Numbered from the stretch's first letter, positions 7,284 to 15,551 are shown. The stretch: DNA of 64,000 nucleotides from JANJUB01 sp040081075 (GCA_040081075.1 JBEBHJ010000003.1:1-64000); one strand, 5' to 3'. Made by a program: numbers and translations. The notes: generated by a model not told the origin, from the sequence alone.

Positions 7284-9272
7284 ATGAAGAGATACACTTT
7301 ACTAGCATCTATAGCCGTCGTTGGTGGTGCGGTCGCCTTTCAGGGCTCCGTCAACCTCCAAGCTACTACCCCCGGAGCCGCACAAACCGGCCACTCGAAT
7401 ATCACCGGCACATCGAAGGCCGGGTTCTTCAAGGGGAATGGAAGCCAGCTTACGTTTTTGAACGGATCCGAGGTTCGGACGGGCGTTATCACCCTTACTG
7501 GTGCTAGCCCCACTTACATGATTCGCGGATCCAACAGCGACGGAAGCGCCAATGCCTCCGGCATTATTGGGCTTGCGACGAGCCTTACCGGGATTACTTA
7601 TGGCGTTTGGGCCGAGAGCAAGAGTGTCTCCGGAAGAGCCTTGTTTGGTTATGCTAGTGCGACAAGCGGTGCCACCTACGGCATTTATGGCTTGAACAGC
7701 AGTAATGCGGGCCGGGCGGTGTATGGCGTGGCCCAGGGGGCGACCGGAAACACCTACGGCGGATGGTTCCAAAGCAACTCGCCAGACGGTGTCGGTAGCT
7801 ACGCTCGGAACATCGCCGGCGGAATCGGCTTGCGCGCTGAGAGTACAGGAACCGCGCTACAGGTTTTGGGGACTTCAACTCTTTCCGGCAATGTCGCTAT
7901 CGGCGGGGGAGCGGGTACTTACAGACTCGACGTCCTCCACGGTGGTTCGACAGGTGCGCTAATCAAGTCCAGTTCCAGCTTTTCCGTCGTAGACATCGAT
8001 GCTGCGAGCGGAGATGCAGCCTTGCGCTTCGCAAAAGCTGGGGTGAACCAGTGGAACATGCGCAACCGTCCCGCTGACGATTATCTTGAAATCTTTGAGT
8101 TAGGTGGCGGCGGCAGTCGCATGGTCATCCAAGATGGGACAGGTAACGTCGGCATCGGCGAAACGGCCAATCCAACCTATAAACTCGATGTGCTTCACGG
8201 TGGTTCGACCGGCATTCGCTCCCGCTCGTCAGGCAGCTTCTCCGTCGTCGACATCGATGCCGCAAGCGGAGATGCTGCTTTGCGCTTCGCAAAAGCTGGG
8301 GTCAACCAGTGGAATACGCGCAACCGTCCTGCTGACGACTATTATGAGATCTTTGAGTTAGGCGGTGGCGGAAGCCGCATGGTCATTCAAGATGGGACGG
8401 GTAACGTCGGCATCGGCGAAACGACCAATCCAACCTATAAGCTGGACGTGTTGCACGGTGGTTCCACCGGCATTCGCTCCCGCTCCAGCAGCAGCTTCTC
8501 CGTCGTAGACATTGATGCCCAGAGCGGAGATGCCGCCTTGCGCTTCGCAAAAGCCGGGGTAAACCAGTGGAATATGCGCAATGATCCCGCAACCGATAAT
8601 CTGCAGTTCTTTGAGCTTGGCGGAGGGGGCGAACGGATGGCCATTCAAAATGCGACCGGTAATGTCCTCATGGGCTCCAGCCTCTTCGTCACTGGCAATA
8701 TCTTCGGCGCGGCCAAGTTCTTCCTCATGGATGATCCCCGCGATCCTCTCAACGCGACCCTGAAACACGCCTGTATAGAAAGCGATGAGTATAAGAACGT
8801 TTACGACGGTGTAGTTACCACCGACGCGACGGGCTATGCCACCATCACCCTTCCCGATTGGTTCGATGCAATCAACGAGAAGTTCCGTTATCAGCTCACC
8901 GTGCTCGATGACAGCGATGACTTCGTTCTTTCAAAGGTCACGAGCAAGATCGAGAACAACCAGTTCACGATCCGCACAAGCAAGCCGAGAATCGAGGTTT
9001 CGTGGCAGGTAACGGGTGTCCGCAAAGACGCCTACGCAAAGGCCAACCCCTTCAAGGTAGAGGAACCCAAGGACAAAGCCCAAAAGGGCAAGCTCCTGTA
9101 TGATCCAAAGGCCATCAAGCCAATGGGCACAGGTTCGGCTGGAGCCTCGGTACCGAACACACTAAGGCAACCTGGTAAGCCAGGAACCGGTTCGGCGGCA
9201 GACGTCGCCCCCAAACAGCAGCAAAGGCTAGGCCTCCCAGCCAGCTCGAGAGGCGGCTCCGTAGGCGGCTAG
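7284..9272 (+). CDS. secreted tail-fibre-like surface protein with 86-residue repeats
   Basis: A 662-residue protein with a signal peptide (MKRYTLLASIAVVGGAVAF). Residues 30-200 are Gly/Ser/Ala-rich with tail-fibre-like Tyr-Gly motifs (GATYGIYGLNSSNAGRAVYG). They are followed by two full and one partial copy of an 86-residue unit starting LDVLHGGSTG and containing ALRFAKAGVNQWN and NVGIGE. The C-terminal domain (DPLNATLKHACIESDEYKNV to VSWQVTGVRKDAYAKANPF) is found at the end of many large bacterial surface proteins. A GAGG ribosome site precedes the ATG. It is probably an extracellular fibre; nothing nearby is phage-like. Confidence 0.8.
   Translation: MKRYTLLASIAVVGGAVAFQGSVNLQATTPGAAQTGHSNITGTSKAGFFKGNGSQLTFLNGSEVRTGVITLTGASPTYMIRGSNSDGSANASGIIGLATSLTGITYGVWAESKSVSGRALFGYASATSGATYGIYGLNSSNAGRAVYGVAQGATGNTYGGWFQSNSPDGVGSYARNIAGGIGLRAESTGTALQVLGTSTLSGNVAIGGGAGTYRLDVLHGGSTGALIKSSSSFSVVDIDAASGDAALRFAKAGVNQWNMRNRPADDYLEIFELGGGGSRMVIQDGTGNVGIGETANPTYKLDVLHGGSTGIRSRSSGSFSVVDIDAASGDAALRFAKAGVNQWNTRNRPADDYYEIFELGGGGSRMVIQDGTGNVGIGETTNPTYKLDVLHGGSTGIRSRSSSSFSVVDIDAQSGDAALRFAKAGVNQWNMRNDPATDNLQFFELGGGGERMAIQNATGNVLMGSSLFVTGNIFGAAKFFLMDDPRDPLNATLKHACIESDEYKNVYDGVVTTDATGYATITLPDWFDAINEKFRYQLTVLDDSDDFVLSKVTSKIENNQFTIRTSKPRIEVSWQVTGVRKDAYAKANPFKVEEPKDKAQKGKLLYDPKAIKPMGTGSAGASVPNTLRQPGKPGTGSAADVAPKQQQRLGLPASSRGGSVGG
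7926..8699 (+). repeat. three tandem 258-bp coding repeats
   Basis: Within the surface-protein gene the segment beginning CTCGACGTCCTCCACGGTGG recurs at an exact 258-bp spacing (about 7926, 8184 and 8442). The first two units are nearly identical in protein sequence (86 residues each). The third diverges after its middle (NDPATDNLQFFELGGGGERM) and runs into the C-terminal domain. Recent in-frame duplication is the simplest explanation. Confidence 0.85.
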
Positions 9273-9285
9273 CCCTACATCCCCA

Positions 9286-9320
9286 GATCGCCCAAAGTGG
9301 TTCCTCCACCTTGGGCGATC
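9286..9320. terminator. stem-loop between convergent genes
   Basis: GATCGCCCAAAGTGG and CCACCTTGGGCGATC form a 15-bp stem with one mismatch around a 5-nt loop. It lies between the convergent surface-protein and methyltransferase genes. There is no clear U tract on either side, so it may be a bidirectional termination or RNA-stabilising hairpin rather than a classic intrinsic terminator. Confidence 0.5.
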
Positions 9321-9380
9321 CCTTCCCCGCTCTCGCTGCGCAGGACTTCCGATCTGCGCCACACACCCGCAAAATGGGGA

Positions 9381-10193
9381 TCAGCTGCAAACATAGCCAA
9401 AAGATGGCAAGGATGCATACGGCGTTGGAGAGCCCTTCAAAATGTTTGCCTGCTCCATCAGCCACGCCTGGACTTCAGATGGAATCGCGAGGTCCGTTCG
9501 CTCGGCAAGCCTGATTAGTTCTTGAACTTCCCAATGACCGTCATCCACGTTTGGTCGCTCAACGACATGGCGGGACTCCACTTTCCACCCTGACATGCTC
9601 AGCGCATCCAAAATAACTGATTCCGGAAACGGATTTTGGATATTGAGTTGGAGATCAGGTTTGAGCTTGGCAATTAAAGATTGGGCGATTATTGCGCAGT
9701 AATGTGGGATTTGATTGGTTTGGAGGGGTTCCAGGCTCCACTCGGCGAAGCATAGTTTGGCCGACCTTGATCTCGCTTCCTTCAGAGTGTAGAGAAGTTG
9801 CGCGAAGGAGTCAAAGTACCAAGAACAGTGCGACATCACCGCGTAGTCAAAGTGATTGTCAATCATCGACCAGTCGGAAAAGTTCAACCGGATATCGAGT
9901 ACTGGTCCGTATGGGCCATCTTCTAGGTGCTGAGCGGATTGTCCAATGCTGATGGGCGAACCGTAGTCTGGGCGTGCCGGGTCAACGCCTAATACGCTTC
10001 CTTGCTCGCCCACCAATTCGGCCAAAACGGCTGTCGTGTCGCCCTGGCCACACCCAATTTCTAGCACTTTCGAGCCTGGCTCAATCGACCAGTGGTTTGC
10101 CAACTGCAGGCGATACGCGGTTTGCTTCAGCTGCTCCTTGAAGCCAATCGCGTAGGTCGCCATGAGAGCCGCGATCTGGTCGGCGGTGCGCAC
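9381..10193 (-). CDS. class I SAM-dependent methyltransferase
   Basis: A protein of about 270 residues. Motif I is VLEIGCGQGDTTAVLAELVG, the acidic loop is VLGVDPARPDYG, and MSHCSWYF and LCFAEWSLEPLQ follow as in a group of uncharacterised small-molecule methyltransferases. I place the start at GTG 10193 because a GGAGG lies about 11 nt upstream. The frame stays open to 10322, but that extension enters a copy of the dispersed repeat. It is the last gene of the repeat-punctuated series at 10-14 kb. The methyl acceptor is unknown. Confidence 0.75.
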   Translation of the reverse strand: MRTADQIAALMATYAIGFKEQLKQTAYRLQLANHWSIEPGSKVLEIGCGQGDTTAVLAELVGEQGSVLGVDPARPDYGSPISIGQSAQHLEDGPYGPVLDIRLNFSDWSMIDNHFDYAVMSHCSWYFDSFAQLLYTLKEARSRSAKLCFAEWSLEPLQTNQIPHYCAIIAQSLIAKLKPDLQLNIQNPFPESVILDALSMSGWKVESRHVVERPNVDDGHWEVQELIRLAERTDLAIPSEVQAWLMEQANILKGSPTPYASLPSFGYVCS

Positions 10194-10273
10194 TAAAGCG
10201 TCTGCCTCCGTTCGAACGCTGGAATCAGGAGCTTGGACGTCCTGCGCCGGATTCCTTTCCCCCTTATGTTGCC

Positions 10274-10534
10274 GCACCTTCGGGTCTCTCGCGCCATACG
10301 ATCTGCTGCTGATGGCTTGCATTTGCCGATCAGATCACGTGTGGCGCTAATCTTGGTGCCGATCCTCATTCACGATTTACCCTACCAATACGAGTTTACT
10401 CCCGATTCCAATCTGCGCCATAAGGCCGAGCTTGCTCCGCCTTAGCGGAGGGGCGTCGTATGGCACGAGGTGCCCGGAGCTCACTCAAGAGGCTCTGGGA
10501 GCCACATTACGGGCGCTGGCACGAGGTGCGCAGT
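10274..10534 (+). repeat. dispersed hairpin repeat, copy A (compound)
   Basis: The left end CTCTCGCGCCATACGAT and right end TCGTATGGCACGAG are inverted, as in copies B-D, but the middle is about 30 bp shorter and has an extra GCTTGCTCCGCC hairpin insert. After the right end (GGAGCTCACTCA at about 10487) a second module follows, GGAGCCACATTACGG to GGCACGAGGTGCGCAG. This second module resembles the outer part of the inverted repeats near 32.8 and 35.1 kb. The copy separates the methyltransferase gene from the small membrane-protein gene. Confidence 0.85.
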
Positions 10535-10849
10535 CTACCTAGCAGTAGAAATCAAAACGCTCGTGAGCACCATTGTTGAGCCAATTAGACCAAACATCAA
10601 GGCTCGTTGAGAGGCGACCTTGTCGAACCTACAAACATGTGCGTAGAGCATTAACACCAGGCACATTAGGACAAGCAGGGACAGACCAACTACATTAATC
10701 AAATGCTCTTCTCGGTAACAGGCAACGCCAATAGCCGTCAAAGCAAAGGCAACGAAGAGGGCATGGCTTTTGGGCAACTGTAATCCTCTCAGGAAACTTG
10801 TGAGGCCAAAAGCGAGTAAGGCAACCCTGGCGACGAACAAAATGGACAT
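10535..10849 (-). CDS. small multi-span membrane protein
   Basis: A 104-residue protein starting MSILFVARVALLAFGLTSFL. About four hydrophobic segments are visible: 3-19, 30-46, 53-70 and 85-102. No conserved motif is recognised. Its stop codon falls directly at the edge of the repeat module downstream, and its start overlaps the stop of a short frame that begins inside repeat copy B. It is probably an inner-membrane protein of unknown role carried in a cassette-like unit. Confidence 0.55.
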   Translation of the reverse strand: MSILFVARVALLAFGLTSFLRGLQLPKSHALFVAFALTAIGVACYREEHLINVVGLSLLVLMCLVLMLYAHVCRFDKVASQRALMFGLIGSTMVLTSVLISTAR

Positions 10850-10995
10850 TAGAAAGGAACCCACACGGACGCATCTGCATCAGTAGACAACAATCCCATT
10901 GAAAGACCATAGAGAGCTAGACCCGCGGCCCCTAGACCGATGATCCCACCCCAAGACGTATAATCTTTGGAGCACCGTTGGGTCTCTCGCGCCAT
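10849..10995 (-). CDS. possible 48-residue hydrophobic peptide starting in repeat B
   Basis: The inverted end of repeat copy B supplies ATGGCGCGAGAG, which opens a frame of 48 codons. The first ten residues (MARETQRCSK) are repeat-encoded. The remainder (GGIIGLGAAGLALYGLSMG) is one hydrophobic helix. The stop overlaps the start of the next membrane-protein gene, so translational coupling is possible. This may be a real small membrane peptide or only a leader. Confidence 0.3.
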   Translation of the reverse strand: MARETQRCSKDYTSWGGIIGLGAAGLALYGLSMGLLSTDADASVWVPF

Positions 10996-11170
10996 ACGAT
11001 GTCCTGCTGATGGCTTGCTCTTGCCGATCAGATCACGTGTGGCGCTATTGCAATCTGGGTCCTGATCCCTCATTCACGACTTACCCTAACAATACGAGTT
11101 TACTCCTGATTCCAATCTGCGCCATACGGCCAAGGGGCGTCGTATGGCGCGAGTGCGCGGAGCTCACTGA
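10969..11170 (+). repeat. dispersed hairpin repeat, copy B
   Basis: A 202-bp copy. The left end GGAGCACCGTTGGGTCT precedes CTCGCGCCATACGA. The right end has CGCCATACGG and CGTATGGCGC forming a 10-bp stem, then GAGTGCGCGGAGCTCACTGA. The internal sequence is nearly identical to copies C and D. The region 11171-11368 beyond it contains no gene that I can support. Confidence 0.9.
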
Positions 11171-11368
11171 AAAAAATGTCGCATCCGATGGCGACTGCTG
11201 GATTGCGTGGCCATCTTCGGTCAAAATCGATTGGACAAAGAAGGACGCCGCAAACGTTGGGCCCTGGACAAGAGGGTTGGCCCAGCTTCATATTCCAAGA
11301 GGGAGAGCCCGAACCGTGGTTTTTGCCCCGACCGCAAGAATTGATCCTTCTGGGGATTGGCGAAGCCC

Positions 11369-12397
11369 TTACCTGGGGCGACGCAAGTAGATTCGGTAGC
11401 GGGATTGAACCGTAGACACCCCGACCATCGTGCCGCGATCATTGATTCTTAAAGGCGAAAAGTCCGAGGCATCGGAAGCAGGAGGACTGAGCAGTTTAAT
11501 CCCGCCGTTTGCATAAATGAAGCCGACACTATGAAATTCACTCTCACCTTTCTTTGGTTTGCTTTCGGCAACATTGAAGCTCCCTACCACCTGCCGGCTA
11601 TCGTTAATATCGCGGACGTCACTAAAGCGATTTTTAGGCAAGAGGATGGAAATTATTTTGCCATCGGCCACGATCACCGGGCCACGCTCGGTCGGTCCCC
11701 ATGAGCTCTGAACGGCGGTATCGACTTCCACGCCGCAAAGGACTCCCTTAGAGTTAACCGCCCGTGCCTTCACCTTATAGGGCAAAGCATTCAACTTGCC
11801 TTCTTCCAGGTAAGCCGCGGACTCGCCGTTACGGGTGGAGGCGAAGCCAAGAGAACTGTATTGATTGCCCCAAGCCCGATCCTTCGCATCTACGCCCACG
11901 ATATCGAACTTCTCGAGCTTGATGCGGGTCGTCGAGGCCCCCAAACACGTGATGTGCTCGGCATGTTTGATCCATATTGTGCCAGTTTCGGAAATCGCAA
12001 TGGCATATCCGCCCTCACTGCCTAGCTGGGTCAAAGTTGGCTTTGCCCAGCCAACCTTGGGATCGGCCGTCCATTTTGCGGGGAGCGTCTTGTAGTCGAT
12101 GAGGATTTCACCGACAAGGGTGTTTTCATTTCCGGCAAAGACCCGGCCGTATTCGGCCTTACCCAAAGGAAGCCAGCGGAAGGTGCCGCTCTGCCAGACA
12201 AATGGCTTTGCGAACATCGCTTCGCCATGGTTGCCCACCGTTTCGCAGGCGTAACCGGCGACCGCTTCATTCTCATTGAGGACGGTGGCGGTAGCGTAGC
12301 CTCGGTCCCAACCTGCCTTACCCTTGGGCGTTTCGTAGACTAGAATGGACCCATAGGACCCAGCTTGGGCAAGAACAAGAGCGATGCTACTTATCAC
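11369..12397 (-). CDS. secreted HAF-like repeat protein
   Basis: A protein of about 342 residues. A GTG at 12397 (VISSIALVLAQAGS) gives a signal peptide. The frame remains open to 12430, where it enters the end of repeat element E. The body has recurring short motifs such as ATVLNENEAVAGYACETVG, AVNSKGVLCGVEV, DINDSRQVVGSFNV and RINDRGTMVGVS. These resemble the 'IND-G-VVG' strands of HAF-type extracellular repeat proteins, probably a beta-propeller. The function is unknown. A GGAG about 10 nt before the GTG comes from the repeat. Confidence 0.65.
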   Translation of the reverse strand: MISSIALVLAQAGSYGSILVYETPKGKAGWDRGYATATVLNENEAVAGYACETVGNHGEAMFAKPFVWQSGTFRWLPLGKAEYGRVFAGNENTLVGEILIDYKTLPAKWTADPKVGWAKPTLTQLGSEGGYAIAISETGTIWIKHAEHITCLGASTTRIKLEKFDIVGVDAKDRAWGNQYSSLGFASTRNGESAAYLEEGKLNALPYKVKARAVNSKGVLCGVEVDTAVQSSWGPTERGPVIVADGKIISILLPKNRFSDVRDINDSRQVVGSFNVAESKPKKGESEFHSVGFIYANGGIKLLSPPASDASDFSPLRINDRGTMVGVSTVQSRYRIYLRRPR

Positions 12398-12404
12398 TTT
12401 GCGG

Positions 12405-12696
12405 CAGCTCCGCGTCCTCGCGCCATACACTGCCCCGTTTGCTGATTTATTCCGTTCATGGTGGTTGCTTCCTCCGAACTCAAGCCGGGCTGTATGGCGC
12501 TCAGCCGACCAGCACTGCTAGGGTCATTCCCACTCTCCCATCGCTTCATTATTCCCGACTCATCCCGCCAAAGGCAATCCTCAAACGACCCTCCCAACCT
12601 CCACCGGCACGCTTCATGAGTTCTCTGGAGTTTGCTTGTCGGCCGAGCGCCACACACCCAAAGGGAGTGTATGGCGCGAGCGCGCGCAACTCACGC
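12405..12696 (+). repeat. variant hairpin repeat, element E
   Basis: A 292-bp element with inverted ends CTCGCGCCATACAC and GTGTATGGCGCGAG. The outer flanks are CAGCTCCGCGTC on the left and CGCGCGCAACTCACGC on the right, so both ends resemble the right-hand end of copies A-D. The interior is unrelated to copies A-D but has its own partial inverted pair, TGTATGGCGCTCAGCCG and CGGCCGAGCGCCACACA. It lies between the genes at 11369 and 12701 on the minus strand. Confidence 0.8.
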
Positions 12697-12700
12697 AAAC

Positions 12701-13063
12701 TCAAAACCAACTTCGAAGCCACTTGAGTAATCCTTGAGCATCAAACTTGGTAAGCAAGAGCTCAACTGTTCCTTGCTCCTCATCAATTGCGACTGCCTTA
12801 AGTTCGTCACCAAGCCAACTGAGAACAAGCCGCTCATGCTGAATCCCAGCTACCTCCAGCGCCTGCTTTCTAGTTGTTTCCAAGAACTCTATCAGCAACG
12901 CGACTGCCCTGTCTTCTAGCTCCAGTTGAACGTCCAATGTCGCTGAGAGGGTCATGCGCAACCCATCATCAACGGCCGCCATGCTCCAGAAACCATCATA
13001 GAACTCAAGGCCAGGTTCGACATAAATACAAAACTTGGAGCACCTTCGGGTCTCTCGCGCCAT
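12701..13063 (-). CDS. hypothetical protein, start supplied by repeat C
   Basis: A 120-residue protein in the longest reading. The ATG at 13063 lies inside the terminal inverted repeat of copy C and encodes MARETRRCSK before unique sequence (YVEPGLEFYDGFWSMAAVDD). A start at 12982 (MAAVDDGLRM) would avoid the repeat but discards a well-formed segment. The rest is mixed alpha/beta with acidic patches (LELEDRAVALLIEFLETTRK). I recognise no family. The stop falls just before repeat element E. Confidence 0.5.
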   Translation of the reverse strand: MARETRRCSKFCIYVEPGLEFYDGFWSMAAVDDGLRMTLSATLDVQLELEDRAVALLIEFLETTRKQALEVAGIQHERLVLSWLGDELKAVAIDEEQGTVELLLTKFDAQGLLKWLRSWF

Positions 13064-13239
13064 ACGATCTCCTGCTGATGGCTTGCTCTTGCCGATCAGA
13101 TCACCTGTGGCGCTATTGTAATCTGGGTGCAGATCCCTCACTCACGATTTACCCTACCAATACGAGTTTACTCCCGATTCCAATCTGCGCCATACGGGCA
13201 AGGGGCGTCGTATGGCGCGAGGTGCGCGGAGCTCACTGA
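13037..13239 (+). repeat. dispersed hairpin repeat, copy C
   Basis: A 203-bp copy with ends GGAGCACCTTCGGGTCT-CTCGCGCCATACGA and CGTATGGCGCGAGGTGCGCG-GAGCTCACTGA. The CAGTGA on the minus strand supplies the last codon and stop of the gene at 13233-14162. Its left end supplies the ATG of the next gene downstream. Confidence 0.92.
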
Positions 13240-14162
13240 AATTCCAATTTGCTCTGGTTCATCCAATATCTGGCCGATGGTTTAAGGCTTGTTGTCGCAG
13301 GCAAAGCTAGTTTAAAAAACTGGACTTTTCCGGATGGATCGAGATATGCGCCTTCGCGATTGCCGCGCAACATTGCGAACCGGTTCCAAACCGCGCTCAC
13401 CCTACCCAGCATATATGTTGTTGAGGTTTTGAAATCAATCAAAATAACTTGAGCCGGCCCACTGAATTTGATGGAGTCACCAGAACCAGCGTCCATACCT
13501 GCCATTGCCACGGCTCGATCCTCATCAATCAGCTTTACATCGAAAATCCGTCCCACCTTTAATCGATCCAATTCAAGAGTCTTGAGATTTGGCGAGTCGC
13601 CTCCATCTGTGCTTGTCAAGCCCACCGTCGTGACTGTCGGGCTAACAGAAGCAAAGGCGATTTTGGCTATCTTCGGATTGTAATCCCATGCCGCAAAGGG
13701 GAATTTGAAGTTCAGGTGGGTCGTGTTTGGCATTAAACCCGATTGGGGCCAGGCTGTAACCACGATTGTGGTTCGCCCACTCCCAACTGAACATGTTGCC
13801 CCCGCGCAAATGTCTCCCAGTATCCATGTTTCCTTGGTATTGATTTGCCCGAACTCCAATCGGCCATCAAGATGGCGGGGACCTACAACATCATCAACCA
13901 GAATTTTGCCCTCCTGATCAAATCCAACAACACGGACGCCCTGCGCTAAATCAACTCGCTTACCGAAGCCGCCTTTTCGCTTGAGACCGATGACGGATAC
14001 ACCGGACTTAGACTTGGTTTCTACGTAAAGATCCTCCGAATACGAGTTACCCCACAACGATAGGCAACTCTTTACCGCGCGAGACTCCAAATGGACCATT
14101 AGCGGTTGCGGCAGCAACGGCCCAAAGATGGCAAACTGGAAAATCAAATGAAACCCCACCAA
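13233..14162 (-). CDS. secreted hypothetical protein, possible beta-propeller
   Basis: A 309-residue protein with a hydrophobic N-terminus (FHLIFQFAIFGPLLPQPLMV) read from a TTG at 14162; a GTG one codon later is equally possible. The body is rich in short beta strands and Gly/Asp turns (LTSTDGGDSPNLKTLELDRL), suggesting a propeller-like secreted protein. No family is recognised. The last two codons, CAG TGA, belong to repeat copy C, so the gene fits exactly between repeats C and D. Confidence 0.6.
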   Translation of the reverse strand: MVGFHLIFQFAIFGPLLPQPLMVHLESRAVKSCLSLWGNSYSEDLYVETKSKSGVSVIGLKRKGGFGKRVDLAQGVRVVGFDQEGKILVDDVVGPRHLDGRLEFGQINTKETWILGDICAGATCSVGSGRTTIVVTAWPQSGLMPNTTHLNFKFPFAAWDYNPKIAKIAFASVSPTVTTVGLTSTDGGDSPNLKTLELDRLKVGRIFDVKLIDEDRAVAMAGMDAGSGDSIKFSGPAQVILIDFKTSTTYMLGRVSAVWNRFAMLRGNREGAYLDPSGKVQFFKLALPATTSLKPSARYWMNQSKLEFQ

Positions 14163-14209
14163 CGCCCTTTACAATTGTCGAGACACGAATCTTTTCCCGT
14201 AGTTGCTTT

Positions 14210-14410
14210 GGAGCACCTTCGGGTCTCTCGCGCCATACGATCTCCTGCTGATGGCTTGCTCTTGCCGATCAGATCACGTGTGGCGCTATTGTAATCTGGG
14301 TCCTGATCCCTCATTCACGATCTCCCTAACAATACGAGTTTACTCCCGATTCCCATCTGCGCCATACGGCCAAGGGGCGTCGTATGGCGCGAGTGCGCGG
14401 AGCTCACTGA
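14210..14410 (+). repeat. dispersed hairpin repeat, copy D
   Basis: A 201-bp copy, nearly identical to B and C, with ends GGAGCACCTTCGGGTCT-CTCGCGCCATACGA and CGTATGGCGCGAGTGCGCGG-AGCTCACTGA. It is the rightmost full copy of the series. Between 14411 and 14635 I see no supportable gene, only short frames that read into the repeat. Confidence 0.92.
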
Positions 14411-14635
14411 AAAGCGAACCTAAGCCGCTTGTGGCAACTGCGCGCCGAACACGATGGTTACGGGTTCGGAGCCGGGCGAGTTTGCTCCGCCTCGGTGGGT
14501 TCGTGCCACGGAAGTTGCCGAAGTTGCGGCACCTTTGGGGCCCCGCCATGTGTTTATGTTTCAGGGTCCTCTGGGGCCAGGCGCGCAGTGTGTCTTCAAC
14601 CCAACGAAAAAAAGCGAACGACCACCAAGTCTTAG

Positions 14636-14740
14636 CTAAAGGACGTCGAGAATAGGCTCAGGAGCGGCGATAACAGGCTAAGGAACGACGAGAGAGAGCC
14701 AAAGAACGCCGAGAAAAACGTTAGCAACGACGTTTCTTAT
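14636..14740. repeat. 21-bp-period tandem array (third array)
   Basis: Five degenerate units start at 14636, 14657, 14678, 14699 and 14720, an exact 21-bp step without indels. The best shared pattern is CTAAGGAACGACGAGA followed by a variable tail. The array lies upstream of the gene at 14862. It shares the 21-bp period, but not the sequence, with the arrays near 35.5 and 38.6 kb. Confidence 0.65.
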
Positions 14741-14861
14741 AAAGAAATCGGCGGCACATACCAATGATTCTATTATCCTTGCCATCCGGGCCAGGTCATC
14801 ACCAAAGGTGAAATGGACACTAAAATGATCAAAAACCAAAACTCGAAAACGGGAGGACGTC

Positions 14862-15509
14862 ATGCCCTCTAACAATTACTGGAACTTAACGAACGCAGAA
14901 GCTCAGGCTCTGGCGACTCAAATCAATGCGGCTATGAACCTGAGCCCTTCAACTTTCGGGGCCTCGGCGGGCCAATTGACCGCGCTCTTAGCTTCCGCAG
15001 CTTCGGTCGGAACCGATGCGGCGACGGCGGCGGCGGCAAAAAATGCGGCGAAAGTTGCTTTTGACAACCTCGCAGCTTCGCGCAAGGCTCTCAACGCAAA
15101 CATCGCCATTCTTGCCAAGCAAATGTACGCCAAACCTCTTAGCGATGCCCAAGTTCAAAGCACCGGTTTGCAACCTCGCGATAAGGGGCGAACTCCGCAC
15201 AACCCGATCACCCCAACCCTGTTTGTCGCGACTCCGAACGCCGATGGCAGCGTGGTATTCGCTTGGAATCGCTCGGGCAACACCTCCGGCGCGGTTTTCG
15301 TTATTGAGGCATCGGTTGAAGGTGGCCCTTGGAACGCGGTTTTCTCGACGAAGCGAACCAAAGTCAGCGTTTCCGGCTTCGCCCCCGGGGTCGAAACGGC
15401 TACGCGCGTTCGTGCCACGAACCGCGGCCTAGCCTCCCAACCCAGCTTCGAGCAAGTAATCTATCCGGCTACAAACTCACAGACCAGCTCGCTTAAGCTC
15501 GCAGCTTAA
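14862..15509 (+). CDS. Fn3-like two-domain protein, paralogue of 31720-32364
   Basis: A 215-residue protein. Residues 1-95 are Ala-rich and helical and end in the conserved IAILAKQMYAKPLSDAQVQS. Residues 115-205 form a fibronectin-III-like beta domain (VVFAWNRSGNTSGAVFVIEA, WNAVFSTKRTKVSVSGFAPG). The same architecture with clear similarity recurs at 31720-32364. Proteins of this layout occur in planctomycete-like genomes without known function. There is no obvious signal peptide. GGGAGG precedes the ATG, and a strong terminator follows the stop. Confidence 0.75.
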   Translation: MPSNNYWNLTNAEAQALATQINAAMNLSPSTFGASAGQLTALLASAASVGTDAATAAAAKNAAKVAFDNLAASRKALNANIAILAKQMYAKPLSDAQVQSTGLQPRDKGRTPHNPITPTLFVATPNADGSVVFAWNRSGNTSGAVFVIEASVEGGPWNAVFSTKRTKVSVSGFAPGVETATRVRATNRGLASQPSFEQVIYPATNSQTSSLKLAA

Positions 15510-15518
15510 GCCCAACGT

Positions 15519-15551
15519 CCCCTCCCGAACTTTTGTTTGGGAGGGGTTTTT
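15519..15551 (+). terminator. intrinsic terminator
   Basis: CCCCTCCC pairs with GGGAGGGG (8 bp, extendable through GAAC/GTTT) and is followed by five T. It sits 10 bp after the stop of the Fn3-like gene. Confidence 0.9.

Noticed and set aside
8358..8768. Minus-strand ORF inside the surface-protein gene
   Set aside because: It is antisense to the tandem repeats and its coding-like length follows from the repeated sequence.
7284..9272. Prophage tail-fibre gene
   Set aside because: The protein is tail-fibre-like, but it has a signal peptide and there are no phage structural, lysis or integrase genes nearby.
11010..11390. Frames reading through repeat copies (also near 14203-14655 and 14340-14549)
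   Set aside because: Their sequence is mostly the translated repeat (for example FSELRALAPYDAPWPYGAD), shared between copies in non-homologous contexts.
10274..14410. Calling the repeats classical integron attC sites
   Set aside because: No GTTRRRY/RYYYAAC core pair is visible at the ends, the repeats are about 200 bp with only a 14-bp terminal stem, and there is no integrase or attI in the window. Only the cassette-like layout is supported.
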